Source of the DNA: Bacteroidia bacterium
GTDB taxonomy: Bacteria > Bacteroidota > Bacteroidia > Chitinophagales > UBA2359
DNA length: 64,000 nt
Direction: 5' to 3'
Assembly (NCBI GenBank): GCA_030427245.1
Contig: JAUHXA010000029.1
Location: 1-64,000 of the forward strand
The position numbers and the translations under genes are program-made. The notes under the pieces are model-generated. The model saw only the letters and a program-made list of their open reading frames with translations. It ran no database searches and was not told the DNA's origin. Positions 47,104 to 56,370 of this stretch are shown here, in pieces (position 1 is the stretch's first letter; each line of letters opens with the position of its first letter).

Positions 47104-48255
47104 ATGAACCGAAAGATACGCATGGGCATGGTTGGTGGTGGGATTGGTGCTTTCATTGGAGAAGTACATAGAATTGCCTCCCGCATAGATGGACAAATCG
47201 AATTGGTGTGTGGAGCTTTCAGCAGCAGTGCCGAAAAATCGAAAAGGTCTGGCGAAGAACTGTACTTACCTTCCAATAGGATTTATGCCAATTTTGAGGA
47301 AATGATATTGAAGGAGAAAGAGCTGCCCGAAGGCGAGCGCATGGATTTTGTATCTATCGTCACGCCAAATCACGTGCATTATGCGCCTGCAAAAATGGCT
47401 TTGGAAAATGGATTTCATGTAGTATGCGACAAGCCGTTGGCATACAGCTTAGAGGAGGCAAAAGATTTGGAGCGTTTGGTAAAAGAAACAGGACTTATTT
47501 TTGCCTTGACCCACAACTATACGGGCTATCCGATGGTGAAGCAGGCAAGGGAAATGGTCAAAAGTGGAGCTTTTGGAAAAATCCGAAAAGTGGTAGCGGA
47601 ATATCCACAAGGTTGGTTGAGTACCTTCTTAGAAAGTACTCACCAAAAGCAAGCAGCTTGGAGAACCGATCCCAAACGTTCAGGCGCAAGTGGGTGCTTT
47701 GGTGACATTGGCAGTCATGCCGAAAATTTGGCGGAATACATTACTGGACTGCAAATCACCGAACTCTGTGCCGATTTGAGCATACTGGTAGAAGGTCGCT
47801 TATTAGACGATGACGGAAGTGTGTTGGTGCGATTCGACAATGGCGCAAAGGGCATTATCTATGCGAGCCAAATTTCGGCAGGGGAGGAAAACGAGTTGAA
47901 GATTCGAGTGTATGGTGAAAAAGGTGGTTTAGAATGGCTGCAATCTGAACCAAACACACTTACCGTCAAATGGTTGGATGCTCCCAAACAAATCTATAAA
48001 ACAGGCAATGGCTATGTTTTTTCACAAGCGGCTGCTCATGCTCGAATCCCCGCAGGACATCCCGAAGGCTACCTTGAAGCTTTCGCCAATATCTATCGAA
48101 ATGTGGCAAAGTGCATACAGGCACGATTGAAGGGCGAAACACCTGATGCGATTTACCAAGATTTTCCAACGGTGCAGGATGGTGTGAGAGGTATGTTGTT
48201 TATCGAAAAAGTGGTGGAATCAAGCAATAGTGAGCAGAAATGGGTGAAGATGTAA
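47104..48255 (+). CDS. Gfo/Idh/MocA family oxidoreductase
   Basis: NAD(P)-dependent dehydrogenase acting on sugars or cyclitols. N-terminal Rossmann GMVGGGIGAFIGEVHR, VTPNHVHYAPAKMALENGFHVVCDKPLA (EKP-type catalytic Lys region as CDKP), and GDIGSHAENL. C-terminal GFO_IDH_MocA_C domain. 383 aa. The substrate cannot be assigned. No sugar-utilisation neighbours. Confidence 0.92.
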   Translation: MNRKIRMGMVGGGIGAFIGEVHRIASRIDGQIELVCGAFSSSAEKSKRSGEELYLPSNRIYANFEEMILKEKELPEGERMDFVSIVTPNHVHYAPAKMALENGFHVVCDKPLAYSLEEAKDLERLVKETGLIFALTHNYTGYPMVKQAREMVKSGAFGKIRKVVAEYPQGWLSTFLESTHQKQAAWRTDPKRSGASGCFGDIGSHAENLAEYITGLQITELCADLSILVEGRLLDDDGSVLVRFDNGAKGIIYASQISAGEENELKIRVYGEKGGLEWLQSEPNTLTVKWLDAPKQIYKTGNGYVFSQAAAHARIPAGHPEGYLEAFANIYRNVAKCIQARLKGETPDAIYQDFPTVQDGVRGMLFIEKVVESSNSEQKWVKM

Positions 48256-48414
48256 GGGGCTTTATACTTCAAAAAAACATTGATTTAAAGCTGATTAAAT
48301 CTAAATTACATTGATTTTTTTTGAAGGAAGACGGATGGGAACAAAATCACCAATTTTTGTGTTGTATCGGTGTAAGTAAGAACAATTTTTCAAAAAACAA
48401 AAAATTATAATAAT

Positions 48415-49101
48415 ATGGTATTTGATCCGATTTATATGCTTATCACTTTCGTTGCAATGGGGGCAAGCATGTTTGTTGGCAGTATGCTGAAAAGGCGTTT
48501 TAAGGAATATTCTCAGATTCCTATGGCAATGACTGGAAAGGAAGTGGCCGAAAAAATGCTGCGAGACAATGGCATTTACGATGTCCAAGTGATGTCGGTA
48601 GGCGGTCAATTGACAGACCATTACAATCCTGCAAATAAAACAGTAAATCTTAGTGAGGCGGTGTATGACCAAAGGAATGTAGCCGCAGCAGCTGTCGCCG
48701 CACATGAATGTGGACACGCTGTTCAACATGCTCAATCTTATGCGTGGCTGAACTTACGATCTCAGTTAGTGCCTGTTGTTCAAATCAGTGCAAACTGGGT
48801 GCAATGGGTGTTATTAGCCGGTATTTTGTTGATGTCAATGGGACAAACTTGGTTATTGCTGATAGGGATTATGATGTTTGCTTTTACCACTTTATTCAGT
48901 CTGGTGACTTTGCCTGTTGAGTTTGATGCAAGTAATCGTGCATTGGCTTGGTTGAATGGTTCAGGCATAACGACAAGTATGCAGCACGAAAAAGCAAAGA
49001 ACGCCTTATGGTGGGCTGCGATGACCTACTTTGTTGCAGCAATGGCTTCATTGGGACAGTTGTTGTACTTTATTATGATTTTCATGGGTTCAAGAGACTA
49101 A
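48415..49101 (+). CDS. Zinc metallopeptidase, YugP family (membrane)
   Basis: A 228-aa membrane protein with the zinc motif AAHECGHAVQHA (HExxH) near residue 100, four hydrophobic segments and the typical PVEFDASNRALAWL with the third ligand region. The family is widespread and annotated neutral zinc metallopeptidase (DUF/PF04298). Its role in the cell is not known. Confidence 0.9.
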   Translation: MVFDPIYMLITFVAMGASMFVGSMLKRRFKEYSQIPMAMTGKEVAEKMLRDNGIYDVQVMSVGGQLTDHYNPANKTVNLSEAVYDQRNVAAAAVAAHECGHAVQHAQSYAWLNLRSQLVPVVQISANWVQWVLLAGILLMSMGQTWLLLIGIMMFAFTTLFSLVTLPVEFDASNRALAWLNGSGITTSMQHEKAKNALWWAAMTYFVAAMASLGQLLYFIMIFMGSRD

Positions 49102-49149
49102 GGAAAACTCAAATTGAAAGTGCAAATTCAAACACAAGAAAATGACATT

Positions 49150-49190
49150 AAGGTCAGTATCGAAAAATTTTCGGTACTGACCTTTTTCTT
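49150..49190 (+). terminator. Intrinsic terminator after the zinc metallopeptidase
   Basis: Long inverted repeat with 17-nt arms (49150-49166 and 49168-49184) and one wobble, followed by TTTCTTTT. Confidence 0.8.
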
Positions 49191-49226
49191 TTGGAGTTCT
49201 TCAACCGCCTTGCCTTTTCTGTGTTG

Positions 49227-49234
49227 TACCTTTG
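49227..49234 (+). promoter_or_regulatory. Bacteroidota -7 box upstream of heme A synthase
   Basis: TACCTTTG, a full TAnnTTTG match, 19 bp before the start codon, so the transcript has a very short 5' end. Confidence 0.5.
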
Positions 49235-49253
49235 CAGCAAAATACCCAACTAA

Positions 49254-50303
49254 ATGAATACGACAGATAAAAATCTATTGGTGAAGTTATTGGTGGTTTC
49301 TTTGGTAATCATCTATTTTCAGGTAATCGTTGGAGGAATTACAAGACTGACCGAATCGGGGCTTTCTATGACGGATTGGAAAGTAGTCACAGGAAGCATT
49401 CCTCCTTTGACACAAGAGGCATGGGAAACTGAGTTTGAAGCCTATCAACAGTCGCCTGAATATAAGGAAATCAATGAAGGGATGAGCCTTTCAGAGTTTA
49501 AGAACATTTTCTTTTGGGAATGGCTGCATCGAGTATGGGGGCGATGGGGATTTTTGTTTTTGTTTGGGGTGTTTGCGTATTTTTTGGTGAAGAAAAAGTT
49601 GGATAAAAAGCATATAGGCAGATTTTCACTTCTCCTGTTGCTTTACATTGCACAAGGACTCTTGGGATGGTTTATGGTCAAAAGCGGACTGGTGGATCGT
49701 CCCGAAGTCAGTCATTATCGCTTGACGGCTCACCTACTACTGGCGATTTTTTTATTTGCTTATGTGTTGTGGTATGTTTCCGATTTAGTGGTCAAGCCCG
49801 AATCAAAAATTTACAACCCCAAAATGCAGCGATTTGCATGGATATTGGTGGGGATTTTGGTACTGCAAATTATGTTCGGAGGATTTATGTCCGGACTCAA
49901 AGCAGCTTCTCACTACCCGACTTTTCCTGACATGAATGGAGCATATATCCCACACAATTTATTTGAAATGCAGCCTTTTTGGGTCAATTTCACCGAACAC
50001 ATTCCGACGATTCAATTCACACATCGAAGTATAGCATATCTGTTGGTAGTTCTCATTCTCACCTATGGACACCTTGTCAAACGTATAGGAGAAAACCATC
50101 CTTTCTTTCGACAAGTCAATTTGGCATTGCCTTTTGTGTTGACTACACAGGTATTGTTGGGCATTTTTACGTTGCTCAATTCCTTGGGAAGTGTGCCTGT
50201 GTTTTTGGGAGTAGCACATCAGGCTTGCGGCTTATTATTGTTGAGTACGATGTTGTTGTTGGCATTTCAGTATAGGAAAAACAATATTCTTTCATCTTTT
50301 TAG
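49254..50303 (+). CDS. ctaA: Heme A synthase (COX15/CtaA family)
   Basis: Membrane enzyme oxidising the heme O methyl group to give heme A for aa3-type cytochrome oxidase. VGGITRLTESGLSMTDWKVV is the family signature near the N-terminus. Heme-ligand histidines are seen in FFWEWLHRVWGR, SHYRLTAHLLLA, QFTHRSIAYLLV and VAHQACGLLLL. 349 aa, eight membrane segments. It indicates aerobic respiration. The rpmB gene follows after 63 bp. Confidence 0.93.
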   Translation: MNTTDKNLLVKLLVVSLVIIYFQVIVGGITRLTESGLSMTDWKVVTGSIPPLTQEAWETEFEAYQQSPEYKEINEGMSLSEFKNIFFWEWLHRVWGRWGFLFLFGVFAYFLVKKKLDKKHIGRFSLLLLLYIAQGLLGWFMVKSGLVDRPEVSHYRLTAHLLLAIFLFAYVLWYVSDLVVKPESKIYNPKMQRFAWILVGILVLQIMFGGFMSGLKAASHYPTFPDMNGAYIPHNLFEMQPFWVNFTEHIPTIQFTHRSIAYLLVVLILTYGHLVKRIGENHPFFRQVNLALPFVLTTQVLLGIFTLLNSLGSVPVFLGVAHQACGLLLLSTMLLLAFQYRKNNILSSF

Positions 50304-50366
50304 GAAATTTATCTAAAAAGTTGCATCTTTGCACTCCGAAAATTGAAAGCAAAATTTCTCAAAGAT

Positions 50367-50615
50367 ATGTCAAGAATTTGTGAATTAACTGGCAAAAAAC
50401 CTATTACAGGTCATAATGTATCGCATTCAAACAGAAAGACGAAGCGTTGGTTTCGTCCTAATATCCAAAAAAAGCGATTTTACATTCCAGAAGAAGATAG
50501 ATGGATTACCCTTAAAATTTCAATGTCTGCGCTAAGAACCATTGATAAGAAAGGTATCTATGAGTACCTAAAAGAGGTAGAAAAGAAAACGGGTAAGAAA
50601 TATTTACAGGCTTAA
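50367..50615 (+). CDS. rpmB: 50S ribosomal protein L28
   Basis: 82 aa starting [20 protein letters not shown], with [21 protein letters not shown] at 50367; an upstream TTG would add unrelated residues. First gene of rpmB-rpmG-DUF4295, an arrangement typical of Bacteroidota. A -7-like CATCTTTG lies about 35 bp upstream. Confidence 0.97.
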   Translation: MSRICELTGKKPITGHNVSHSNRKTKRWFRPNIQKKRFYIPEEDRWITLKISMSALRTIDKKGIYEYLKEVEKKTGKKYLQA

Positions 50616-50639
50616 ATTATTTAAAAGGTAGTAATAATC

Positions 50640-50828
50640 ATGGCAAAGAAAAGCAAAGGCAATCGCTTAAAGATCATATTGGAGTGTACTGAACACAAAG
50701 CTACTGGTGTACCAGGTACTTCTCGGTACTCTACTTTCAAAAATCGAAAAAATACTCCTTCAAGATTGGAATTGAAGAAATACAATCCAATTTTGAAAAA
50801 ACATACTGTTCATAAAGAAATAAAATAA
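50640..50828 (+). CDS. rpmG: 50S ribosomal protein L33
   Basis: 62 aa, [20 protein letters not shown], ending [17 protein letters not shown]. Lacks the CxxC pairs of zinc-binding L33 forms (only one Cys), so a zinc-independent version. 24 bp after rpmB. Confidence 0.96.
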   Translation: MAKKSKGNRLKIILECTEHKATGVPGTSRYSTFKNRKNTPSRLELKKYNPILKKHTVHKEIK

Positions 50829-50834
50829 TTCGTC

Positions 50835-51008
50835 ATGGGTAAAGTATCTAAAAACTCCAGAGTAACTCGTGGTACTGGCGAGAATACCAGCAAAAATCAC
50901 GTCAAAATCGTTGTAAGTGAAAAAGATCCCAAAACAGGGTCTTATGTTTACAAAGAAAAAATGATTCATAAAGATAAATTAGATGAATACATAAAGAGCA
51001 TTCAGTAA
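50835..51008 (+). CDS. DUF4295 family small ribosome-associated protein
   Basis: 57 aa: MGKVSKNSRVTRGTGEN, then VKIVVSEKDPKTGSYVYKEKMIHKDK. The DUF4295 family is found only in Bacteroidota-Chlorobi relatives and nearly always follows rpmG and precedes ftsY, as here. Basic and small, so likely a ribosomal subunit component. Starts 6 bp after rpmG. Confidence 0.88.
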   Translation: MGKVSKNSRVTRGTGENTSKNHVKIVVSEKDPKTGSYVYKEKMIHKDKLDEYIKSIQ

Positions 51009-51081
51009 GCTTTTTGTGTTTTTATTTTGCTATCACCTTATAAAGTGTTGAGTCGTCATGATGATTCAATCGCTTTATTGG

Positions 51082-51119
51082 AGGCTTCTCTTTTGCAGTG
51101 ATAAAGGAGAAGCCTTTTT
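51082..51119 (+). terminator. Intrinsic terminator after the ribosomal protein genes
   Basis: Arms 51082-51090 and 51107-51115 pair perfectly (further pairing inside with a bulge) and are followed by TTTTT. It separates the ribosomal unit from ftsY. Confidence 0.8.
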
Positions 51120-51147
51120 GTTATTTAATTTTAACTCATTAGCTACC

Positions 51148-52107
51148 ATGTCCTTCTTCAAAAATCTATTCTCCAAAAATAAAAAAGAAGACCTTGACAA
51201 AGGTTTAGAAAAAAGCAGTCAAAGCATTTTTTCCAAACTCTCCAAAGCAGTTGCAGGACGATCGGAAATTGATGTCGATGTACTCGATAGTATTGAAGAA
51301 GCCCTCGTGGCTTCTGATATTGGAGTAGATACGACCATCAAAATTATTGAGCGACTGGAAGCGAGAGCAGAAAAAGATAAATACCTCAATGTAAAAGAGG
51401 TTTACGACATGCTCAAAAATGAGATCATTGATCTTCTTTCAGAAAACAATACTCCTGATTATACTGATTTTGATCTTCCTGACACTTGTGGCCAACCTTA
51501 TGTGATGATGATTGTCGGAGTCAATGGGACAGGTAAAACAACGACTGTTGGGAAATTGGCGTATCAGTTTGAAAAACAGGGTAAAAAGGTGGTAATGGGG
51601 GCCGCAGATACTTTTCGAGCAGCTGCAATTGAGCAATTAGCGGTTTGGGCAGATCGAGCAGGAACAGAAGTTATCAAACAAAAAATGGGTTCTGATCCGG
51701 CAGCCGTTGCATATGATACGGTCAGTGCGGCAGTATCGAGAAACTACGATGTTTGTTTGGTTGATACAGCAGGACGTTTGCACAACAAGAAACATTTGAT
51801 GGACGAGTTGAGCAAAATCAAGCGGGTAATGAAAAAAATTGACAGTGATTTTCCGCATGATGTAATGTTGGTTTTAGATGGCTCAACAGGGCAAAATGCG
51901 CTGGAACAAGCCAAGCATTTTACCAATGCAACGGAGGTGACTTGCATTGCGATTACCAAATTGGACGGTACTGCAAAAGGCGGCGTAGTAATCGGCATTG
52001 CAGATCAGTTTAAGATTCCTATCAAATATATTGGAGTAGGAGAGGGGTTAGAGCATTTGCAGGTCTTCAATAAAAAAGAGTTTGTCGACAGTTTATTCAA
52101 AATTTAA
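51148..52107 (+). CDS. ftsY: Signal recognition particle receptor FtsY
   Basis: SRP-receptor GTPase targeting nascent membrane proteins. Short N-terminal region ([14 protein letters not shown]) without the long acidic A domain of E. coli, then NG domain: [56 protein letters not shown] at 51148 is used; the upstream frame runs through the terminator. 319 aa. Confidence 0.96.
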   Translation: MSFFKNLFSKNKKEDLDKGLEKSSQSIFSKLSKAVAGRSEIDVDVLDSIEEALVASDIGVDTTIKIIERLEARAEKDKYLNVKEVYDMLKNEIIDLLSENNTPDYTDFDLPDTCGQPYVMMIVGVNGTGKTTTVGKLAYQFEKQGKKVVMGAADTFRAAAIEQLAVWADRAGTEVIKQKMGSDPAAVAYDTVSAAVSRNYDVCLVDTAGRLHNKKHLMDELSKIKRVMKKIDSDFPHDVMLVLDGSTGQNALEQAKHFTNATEVTCIAITKLDGTAKGGVVIGIADQFKIPIKYIGVGEGLEHLQVFNKKEFVDSLFKI

Positions 52108-52181
52108 TCCCAGATTTTGGCAGAGTTAGTGCATAGAATGTTGATATTTTTCGATTAATTAAAATGCGAGGTTAAGAGTTT

Positions 52182-53504
52182 ATGAAAACAAAAGTTTCTG
52201 CTAACCAAAACAATAAGGTAAATGTAGTGACATTGGGTTGCTCCAAAAACATTGTGGATTCGGAGGTTTTGATGAATCAATTGAAGGGCAATGATATTGC
52301 AGTGACGCACGAAAGTGATACAGAAGAGGCCAATATTGTGGTGGTGAATACTTGCGGTTTTATAGACGTTGCAAAGCAAGAATCAATTGACACTATTTTG
52401 CATTATGCTTCTGTCAAAACAAAAGGTGAGATTGAAAAACTCTATGTGACAGGTTGTTTGTCGCAGAGGTACAAAGACGATTTGGAGAAAGAAATTCCTG
52501 AAGTAGATGCTTATTTCGGCACACTTGATTTGCCTTTTTTGCTGGAAGAATTGGGCGCAGACTACAAACATGACCTCATTGGAGAACGCTCTCTTTTAAC
52601 AACTCCTTCCCATTATGCCTACCTCAAAATCTCGGAAGGCTGCAATCGTACCTGTTCTTTTTGTGCGATTCCTTTGATGCGTGGGAAGCATGTTTCCAAA
52701 ACCATCGAACAATTGGTGGCAGAAGCTAAAAACTTGGTCAAAAATGGCGTGAAAGAAGTCATGTTGATTGCCCAAGAATTGACCTACTATGGTTTAGATA
52801 TTTACAAAAAACGAGCTTTAGCGGACTTACTGAGCGCTCTATCGGATGTAGAAGGATTGGAATGGATACGAATGCACTATGCCTATCCCTACAAGTTTCC
52901 AATAGAAGTTATGGATGTCGTGCGAGAAAAAGACAATATCTGCAATTATTTAGATATGCCTTTGCAACACATCAGCGATGCCGTTTTGAAGCGAATGAAA
53001 AGGCACATCACCAAAGCAGATACCTACGAACTTATCCAAAACATTCGTGAGCGAGTGCCTAATATTGCTATTAGAACCACACTTTTGGTAGGGTTTCCTG
53101 GTGAAACGGAGGAGGATGTGGAAGAATTGGCGCAGTTTGTTAGAGATATGCGTTTTGAGCGGTTGGGTATTTTTCAATATTCTCATGAGGAAAACACGTC
53201 TGCCCACGAATTGGAGGATGATGTGCCTGAAGAGGTGAAAGCAGAACGGGCGGCATATATCATGGAGATTCAAGAAGAAATTTCTGCTGAATTGAACCAA
53301 CAAAAAATTGGCAAAACCTTCAAGGTTTTAATCGATCGCAAAGAAGCAGGTCATTTTATTGGACGTACCGAATACGATTCTCCCGAAGTAGACAATGAAG
53401 TCATTCTGGATGCAGCTACAAACTATGTGCGATTGGGCGATTTTGCGAATGTAAAAATCCATGATGCAGGAGAATTTGACCTATATGGTACGGTTGTTCA
53501 ATAA
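52182..53504 (+). CDS. rimO: Ribosomal protein S12 methylthiotransferase RimO
   Basis: Radical-SAM enzyme that adds a methylthio group to Asp88 of S12. N-terminal MTTase domain with three cluster cysteines (VTLGCSKN, VVNTCGF, VTGCLSQRY), the radical-SAM motif CNRTCSFCAIPLMRG and a C-terminal TRAM domain. 440 aa. It follows ftsY after 74 bp, so both may be in one translation-linked unit. Confidence 0.96.
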   Translation: MKTKVSANQNNKVNVVTLGCSKNIVDSEVLMNQLKGNDIAVTHESDTEEANIVVVNTCGFIDVAKQESIDTILHYASVKTKGEIEKLYVTGCLSQRYKDDLEKEIPEVDAYFGTLDLPFLLEELGADYKHDLIGERSLLTTPSHYAYLKISEGCNRTCSFCAIPLMRGKHVSKTIEQLVAEAKNLVKNGVKEVMLIAQELTYYGLDIYKKRALADLLSALSDVEGLEWIRMHYAYPYKFPIEVMDVVREKDNICNYLDMPLQHISDAVLKRMKRHITKADTYELIQNIRERVPNIAIRTTLLVGFPGETEEDVEELAQFVRDMRFERLGIFQYSHEENTSAHELEDDVPEEVKAERAAYIMEIQEEISAELNQQKIGKTFKVLIDRKEAGHFIGRTEYDSPEVDNEVILDAATNYVRLGDFANVKIHDAGEFDLYGTVVQ

Positions 53505-53524
53505 GCCAAAGTCTACCTCTAATC

Positions 53525-54550
53525 ATGGAAAATGAAATGAATAAAGAAAAACAAATCCACCTTCAAATCCCTTCTTCTTTTTCACAAAAAATTCCTCTTT
53601 CCCCTCCTATACGCATAGAATTGCCGACGGTCTTTGGAATGAAGACAGTTAACTCCTACTTATTTGTTCATCCCGAACCAACGCTTATTGACTGTGGTGA
53701 AAATTCTGACGCAAGTTGGAATGTACTGCAAAAAAGCTTAGCTGCAAATGGATTGAAAGTTTCTGACATCAAAAGAGTCATTATCACTCATGCACACATT
53801 GACCATATTGGTATGGCAGGAAGAGTTTGCAGACACAGTGATGCAGAGATTTGGGTTTCAGAATATACTTACAAGTGGGCGGTGGATTTGGAGGAAATGC
53901 GAGAGTTACGCTTGCATACTATCAGCGAAACATTGAAGGCAATGGGGGATTCTCCTGTTAATCAGGTATTTAAAAACGTCTTTAGCCAATTCAATCATTT
54001 TTGGCTTCCCATTCCTGCCAATCGTGTAAAGACTTTTCCTATGGATGGCAGGTTAGAATTTGGAGGACAATCTTGGGAAGTAATTCATGCGCCAGGCCAC
54101 TGTATTGACCAAGTTTGTTTTTATCAACCTGAAACCAAACAGTTGTTTTCAGCAGACATGATATTAAAGGTTACACCCACTCCAGTCATTGACGCAAGCA
54201 TAGAGCCGCCTCATACCAGAAATAAAAGCATTGTCCAATTGCTTGAATCCTACCAAAAATTTTCAGAGTTAGACATTTCCATTGTTTACCCTGGTCACTA
54301 CAAACCTTTTGATAATCCCAAAGCCATTATCGAACACCAAATCAATCGAATTGAAGCTCGAAAGTTGGAATGTTTGAAGTGGGTAAGCGAGGGCATCTCG
54401 GATTTCTATGGATTACTGCAAAAACTGTATGGAATCAATTTTTCTATTCCTACAATTCCGATGTTGGTGGGATATTTAGACCTGTTGTTGATAGAAAATA
54501 GTATTTTTGTACTAAAAACAGCCGATGGCTTGCGATATTACCCTGTTTAA
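53525..54550 (+). CDS. MBL-fold metallo-hydrolase
   Basis: Metallo-beta-lactamase fold with metal motif THAHIDHIGMAGR (HxHxDH), later HAPGHCIDQVCFY, a bridging Asp in LFSADMIL and a final YPGHYKPF histidine. About 341 aa; the extra C-terminal helical region (after 265) resembles LACTB2/glyoxalase II-like hydrolases. Possible thioester or nuclease-type hydrolase. Starts 20 bp after rimO, probably co-transcribed. Confidence 0.87.
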   Translation: MENEMNKEKQIHLQIPSSFSQKIPLSPPIRIELPTVFGMKTVNSYLFVHPEPTLIDCGENSDASWNVLQKSLAANGLKVSDIKRVIITHAHIDHIGMAGRVCRHSDAEIWVSEYTYKWAVDLEEMRELRLHTISETLKAMGDSPVNQVFKNVFSQFNHFWLPIPANRVKTFPMDGRLEFGGQSWEVIHAPGHCIDQVCFYQPETKQLFSADMILKVTPTPVIDASIEPPHTRNKSIVQLLESYQKFSELDISIVYPGHYKPFDNPKAIIEHQINRIEARKLECLKWVSEGISDFYGLLQKLYGINFSIPTIPMLVGYLDLLLIENSIFVLKTADGLRYYPV

Positions 54551-54674
54551 TTTCGCTTTCAGGTGCTTGTTTTCTATTTTTATGCTTTACAAATTGCAGG
54601 CTTTGGATTTTGAAAAAGAAAATCTAAACTTTTTCTTCAAAATTCTCCCTTATCATCCAAAATTCATCATTTCT

Positions 54675-56024
54675 ATGATACCAACGATACTTCAACAAGT
54701 ACTATTTGTAATTGCTTTGGGCATCACTGTATTTTTTTTCCGTCGAAGGGTATTAGAAATCAGTGGCAATATCAAACTGGGAAAACCAGAAGATAGAAGT
54801 GGCGATTCTGGTCAGCGCTTCAAAAACATGCTGATGTTGGCATTTGGTCAGAAAAAAATGTTTCGACAAATGGGGCCTGCCATTATGCACTTTTTCATCT
54901 ATGCAGGTTTTTTGTTGATCAACATTGAAGTACTCGAAATTGTATTGGATGGGCTGTTTGGCACACATCGAATGTTTGCCCCCATTTTGGGCGGTTTCTA
55001 TCATGTTGTGATTGGTTTTTTTGAAATATTGGCTGTTTTGGTCATTATTTCTTGCGTGGTTTTTCTGGTTCGCCGAAACTTTACCCAAAAGGCTCGCTTC
55101 AAAGCCAAAGAAATGGAAGGTTGGCCTGGTTTGGACGGCAATATGATTTTGGTGATAGAAATCGTGTTGATGACTGCTATTTTGACCATGAACGCTGCGG
55201 ATTTGACACTTCAAACCCAATATCCATCCGCACATTATTACCCGACAGGTAGTTTTTTGGTGTCTGGATTGTTTGCCCCTGCTTTTACAGGTTTTTCAGA
55301 AACAGCCTTAATTATCATAGAGCGTACGGCTTGGTGGGCGCATATTTTGGGCATCTTTGCTTTCTTGGTCTATGTCACTTATTCCAAACATCTACATATT
55401 TTCTTAGCGTTCCCCAATGCGTATTTTGGACCTTTAGATCAGGGCGAAGAGAAAGGTGAGATGAAGAACATGCCCAAAATTACGGAGGAAATCAAGCTGA
55501 TGTTGAATCCCGATGCACCGATGCCAGAGGAAGATCCAAATGCTGTACCCGAAAAATTTGGGGCAAAGGATGTGACAGATTTGACGTGGAAAAATATGTT
55601 GGATGCCTATGCTTGTACGGAATGTGGACGTTGTACGCAAGCTTGCCCAGCGAGTCAAACTGGTAAATTGCTTTCACCTCGAAAAATCATGATGGATACT
55701 CGTGATAGAGCTGAAGAGTTGGGGGCTGCAAAAAGAGCAAATGGAGCAGATTTTGACGATGGTAAATCACTGTTGCACGATTACATTTCGGTGGAAGAGC
55801 TTCGTGGCTGCACAACCTGCAATGCTTGTGTACAGGAGTGTCCTGTGAGTATCAATCCTCTAAACATTATTTTGGAACTTCGCCGTTATCTGATTTTGGA
55901 GGAATCCAATTCTCCCGAAGAGTGGAACTTGATGTTCAACAACATCGAAACGAACTATGCCGTGTGGAAATTCAATCCCGATGACCGAGCCAATTGGATG
56001 ATGGAAATGGAGTCGGAGAGTTAA
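54675..56024 (+). CDS. Membrane (Fe-S)-binding oxidoreductase subunit
   Basis: Start taken at MIPTILQQVLFV, upstream frame being unlike homologues. Five or six membrane segments in residues 1-250 (NarI/HdrE-like cytochrome b or quinone-interacting region), then two [4Fe-4S] motifs: CTECGRCTQACP and CTTCNACVQECP in a HdrC-like domain. In many Bacteroidota a CCG-domain HdrB-like gene follows; here it does not, and a MITE-like element and the CHAT gene come next. Likely transfers electrons between quinones and a soluble partner. Confidence 0.83.
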   Translation: MIPTILQQVLFVIALGITVFFFRRRVLEISGNIKLGKPEDRSGDSGQRFKNMLMLAFGQKKMFRQMGPAIMHFFIYAGFLLINIEVLEIVLDGLFGTHRMFAPILGGFYHVVIGFFEILAVLVIISCVVFLVRRNFTQKARFKAKEMEGWPGLDGNMILVIEIVLMTAILTMNAADLTLQTQYPSAHYYPTGSFLVSGLFAPAFTGFSETALIIIERTAWWAHILGIFAFLVYVTYSKHLHIFLAFPNAYFGPLDQGEEKGEMKNMPKITEEIKLMLNPDAPMPEEDPNAVPEKFGAKDVTDLTWKNMLDAYACTECGRCTQACPASQTGKLLSPRKIMMDTRDRAEELGAAKRANGADFDDGKSLLHDYISVEELRGCTTCNACVQECPVSINPLNIILELRRYLILEESNSPEEWNLMFNNIETNYAVWKFNPDDRANWMMEMESES

Positions 56025-56133
56025 TGGATTGTTAGCAACTAAGGCAAATCAAAAGTAAAAACTCAAATGAAAATGAAAACTACTTGATGTTGGTCAAATG
56101 GTTATGTGAATTCAATGACTAATTTAATATTTT

Positions 56134-56358
56134 AGTGCTTGAACGGAAACCCTTAACTAACTGAATTTCAAAACATAACTAAATACTTAAATAAACGAAC
56201 TTTTTAAGGCAATTTTTGTATTTCCATAGCAAACTGACTATCATTTATTAGGAATTTATTGAACTTATATCAGTTCTTTGATTTTCAAAAAAGTTCAAAT
56301 GTTTTTTCAACTACAATACATTGATTATAAACCCTCTGTGAGTTTCCGTTCAGGCACT
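56134..56358. mobile_element. MITE-like element with terminal inverted repeats and 5-bp duplication
   Basis: A 225-bp A/T-rich, non-coding segment bounded by AGTGCTTGAACGGAAAC (56134-56150) and its inverted counterpart (56342-56358; 16 of 17 positions match). Immediately outside, ATTTT occurs directly on both sides (56129-56133 and 56359-56363), as a target duplication would. The rest of the 345-bp gap holds nothing recognisable. Confidence 0.6.
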
Positions 56359-56370
56359 ATTTTAGTTTGC

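Noticed and set aside
54525-54674. Earlier start for the Fe-S membrane subunit
   Set aside because: The extra 50 residues overlap the end of the MBL gene and do not resemble family N-termini; the ATG at 54675 begins directly before the first membrane segment.
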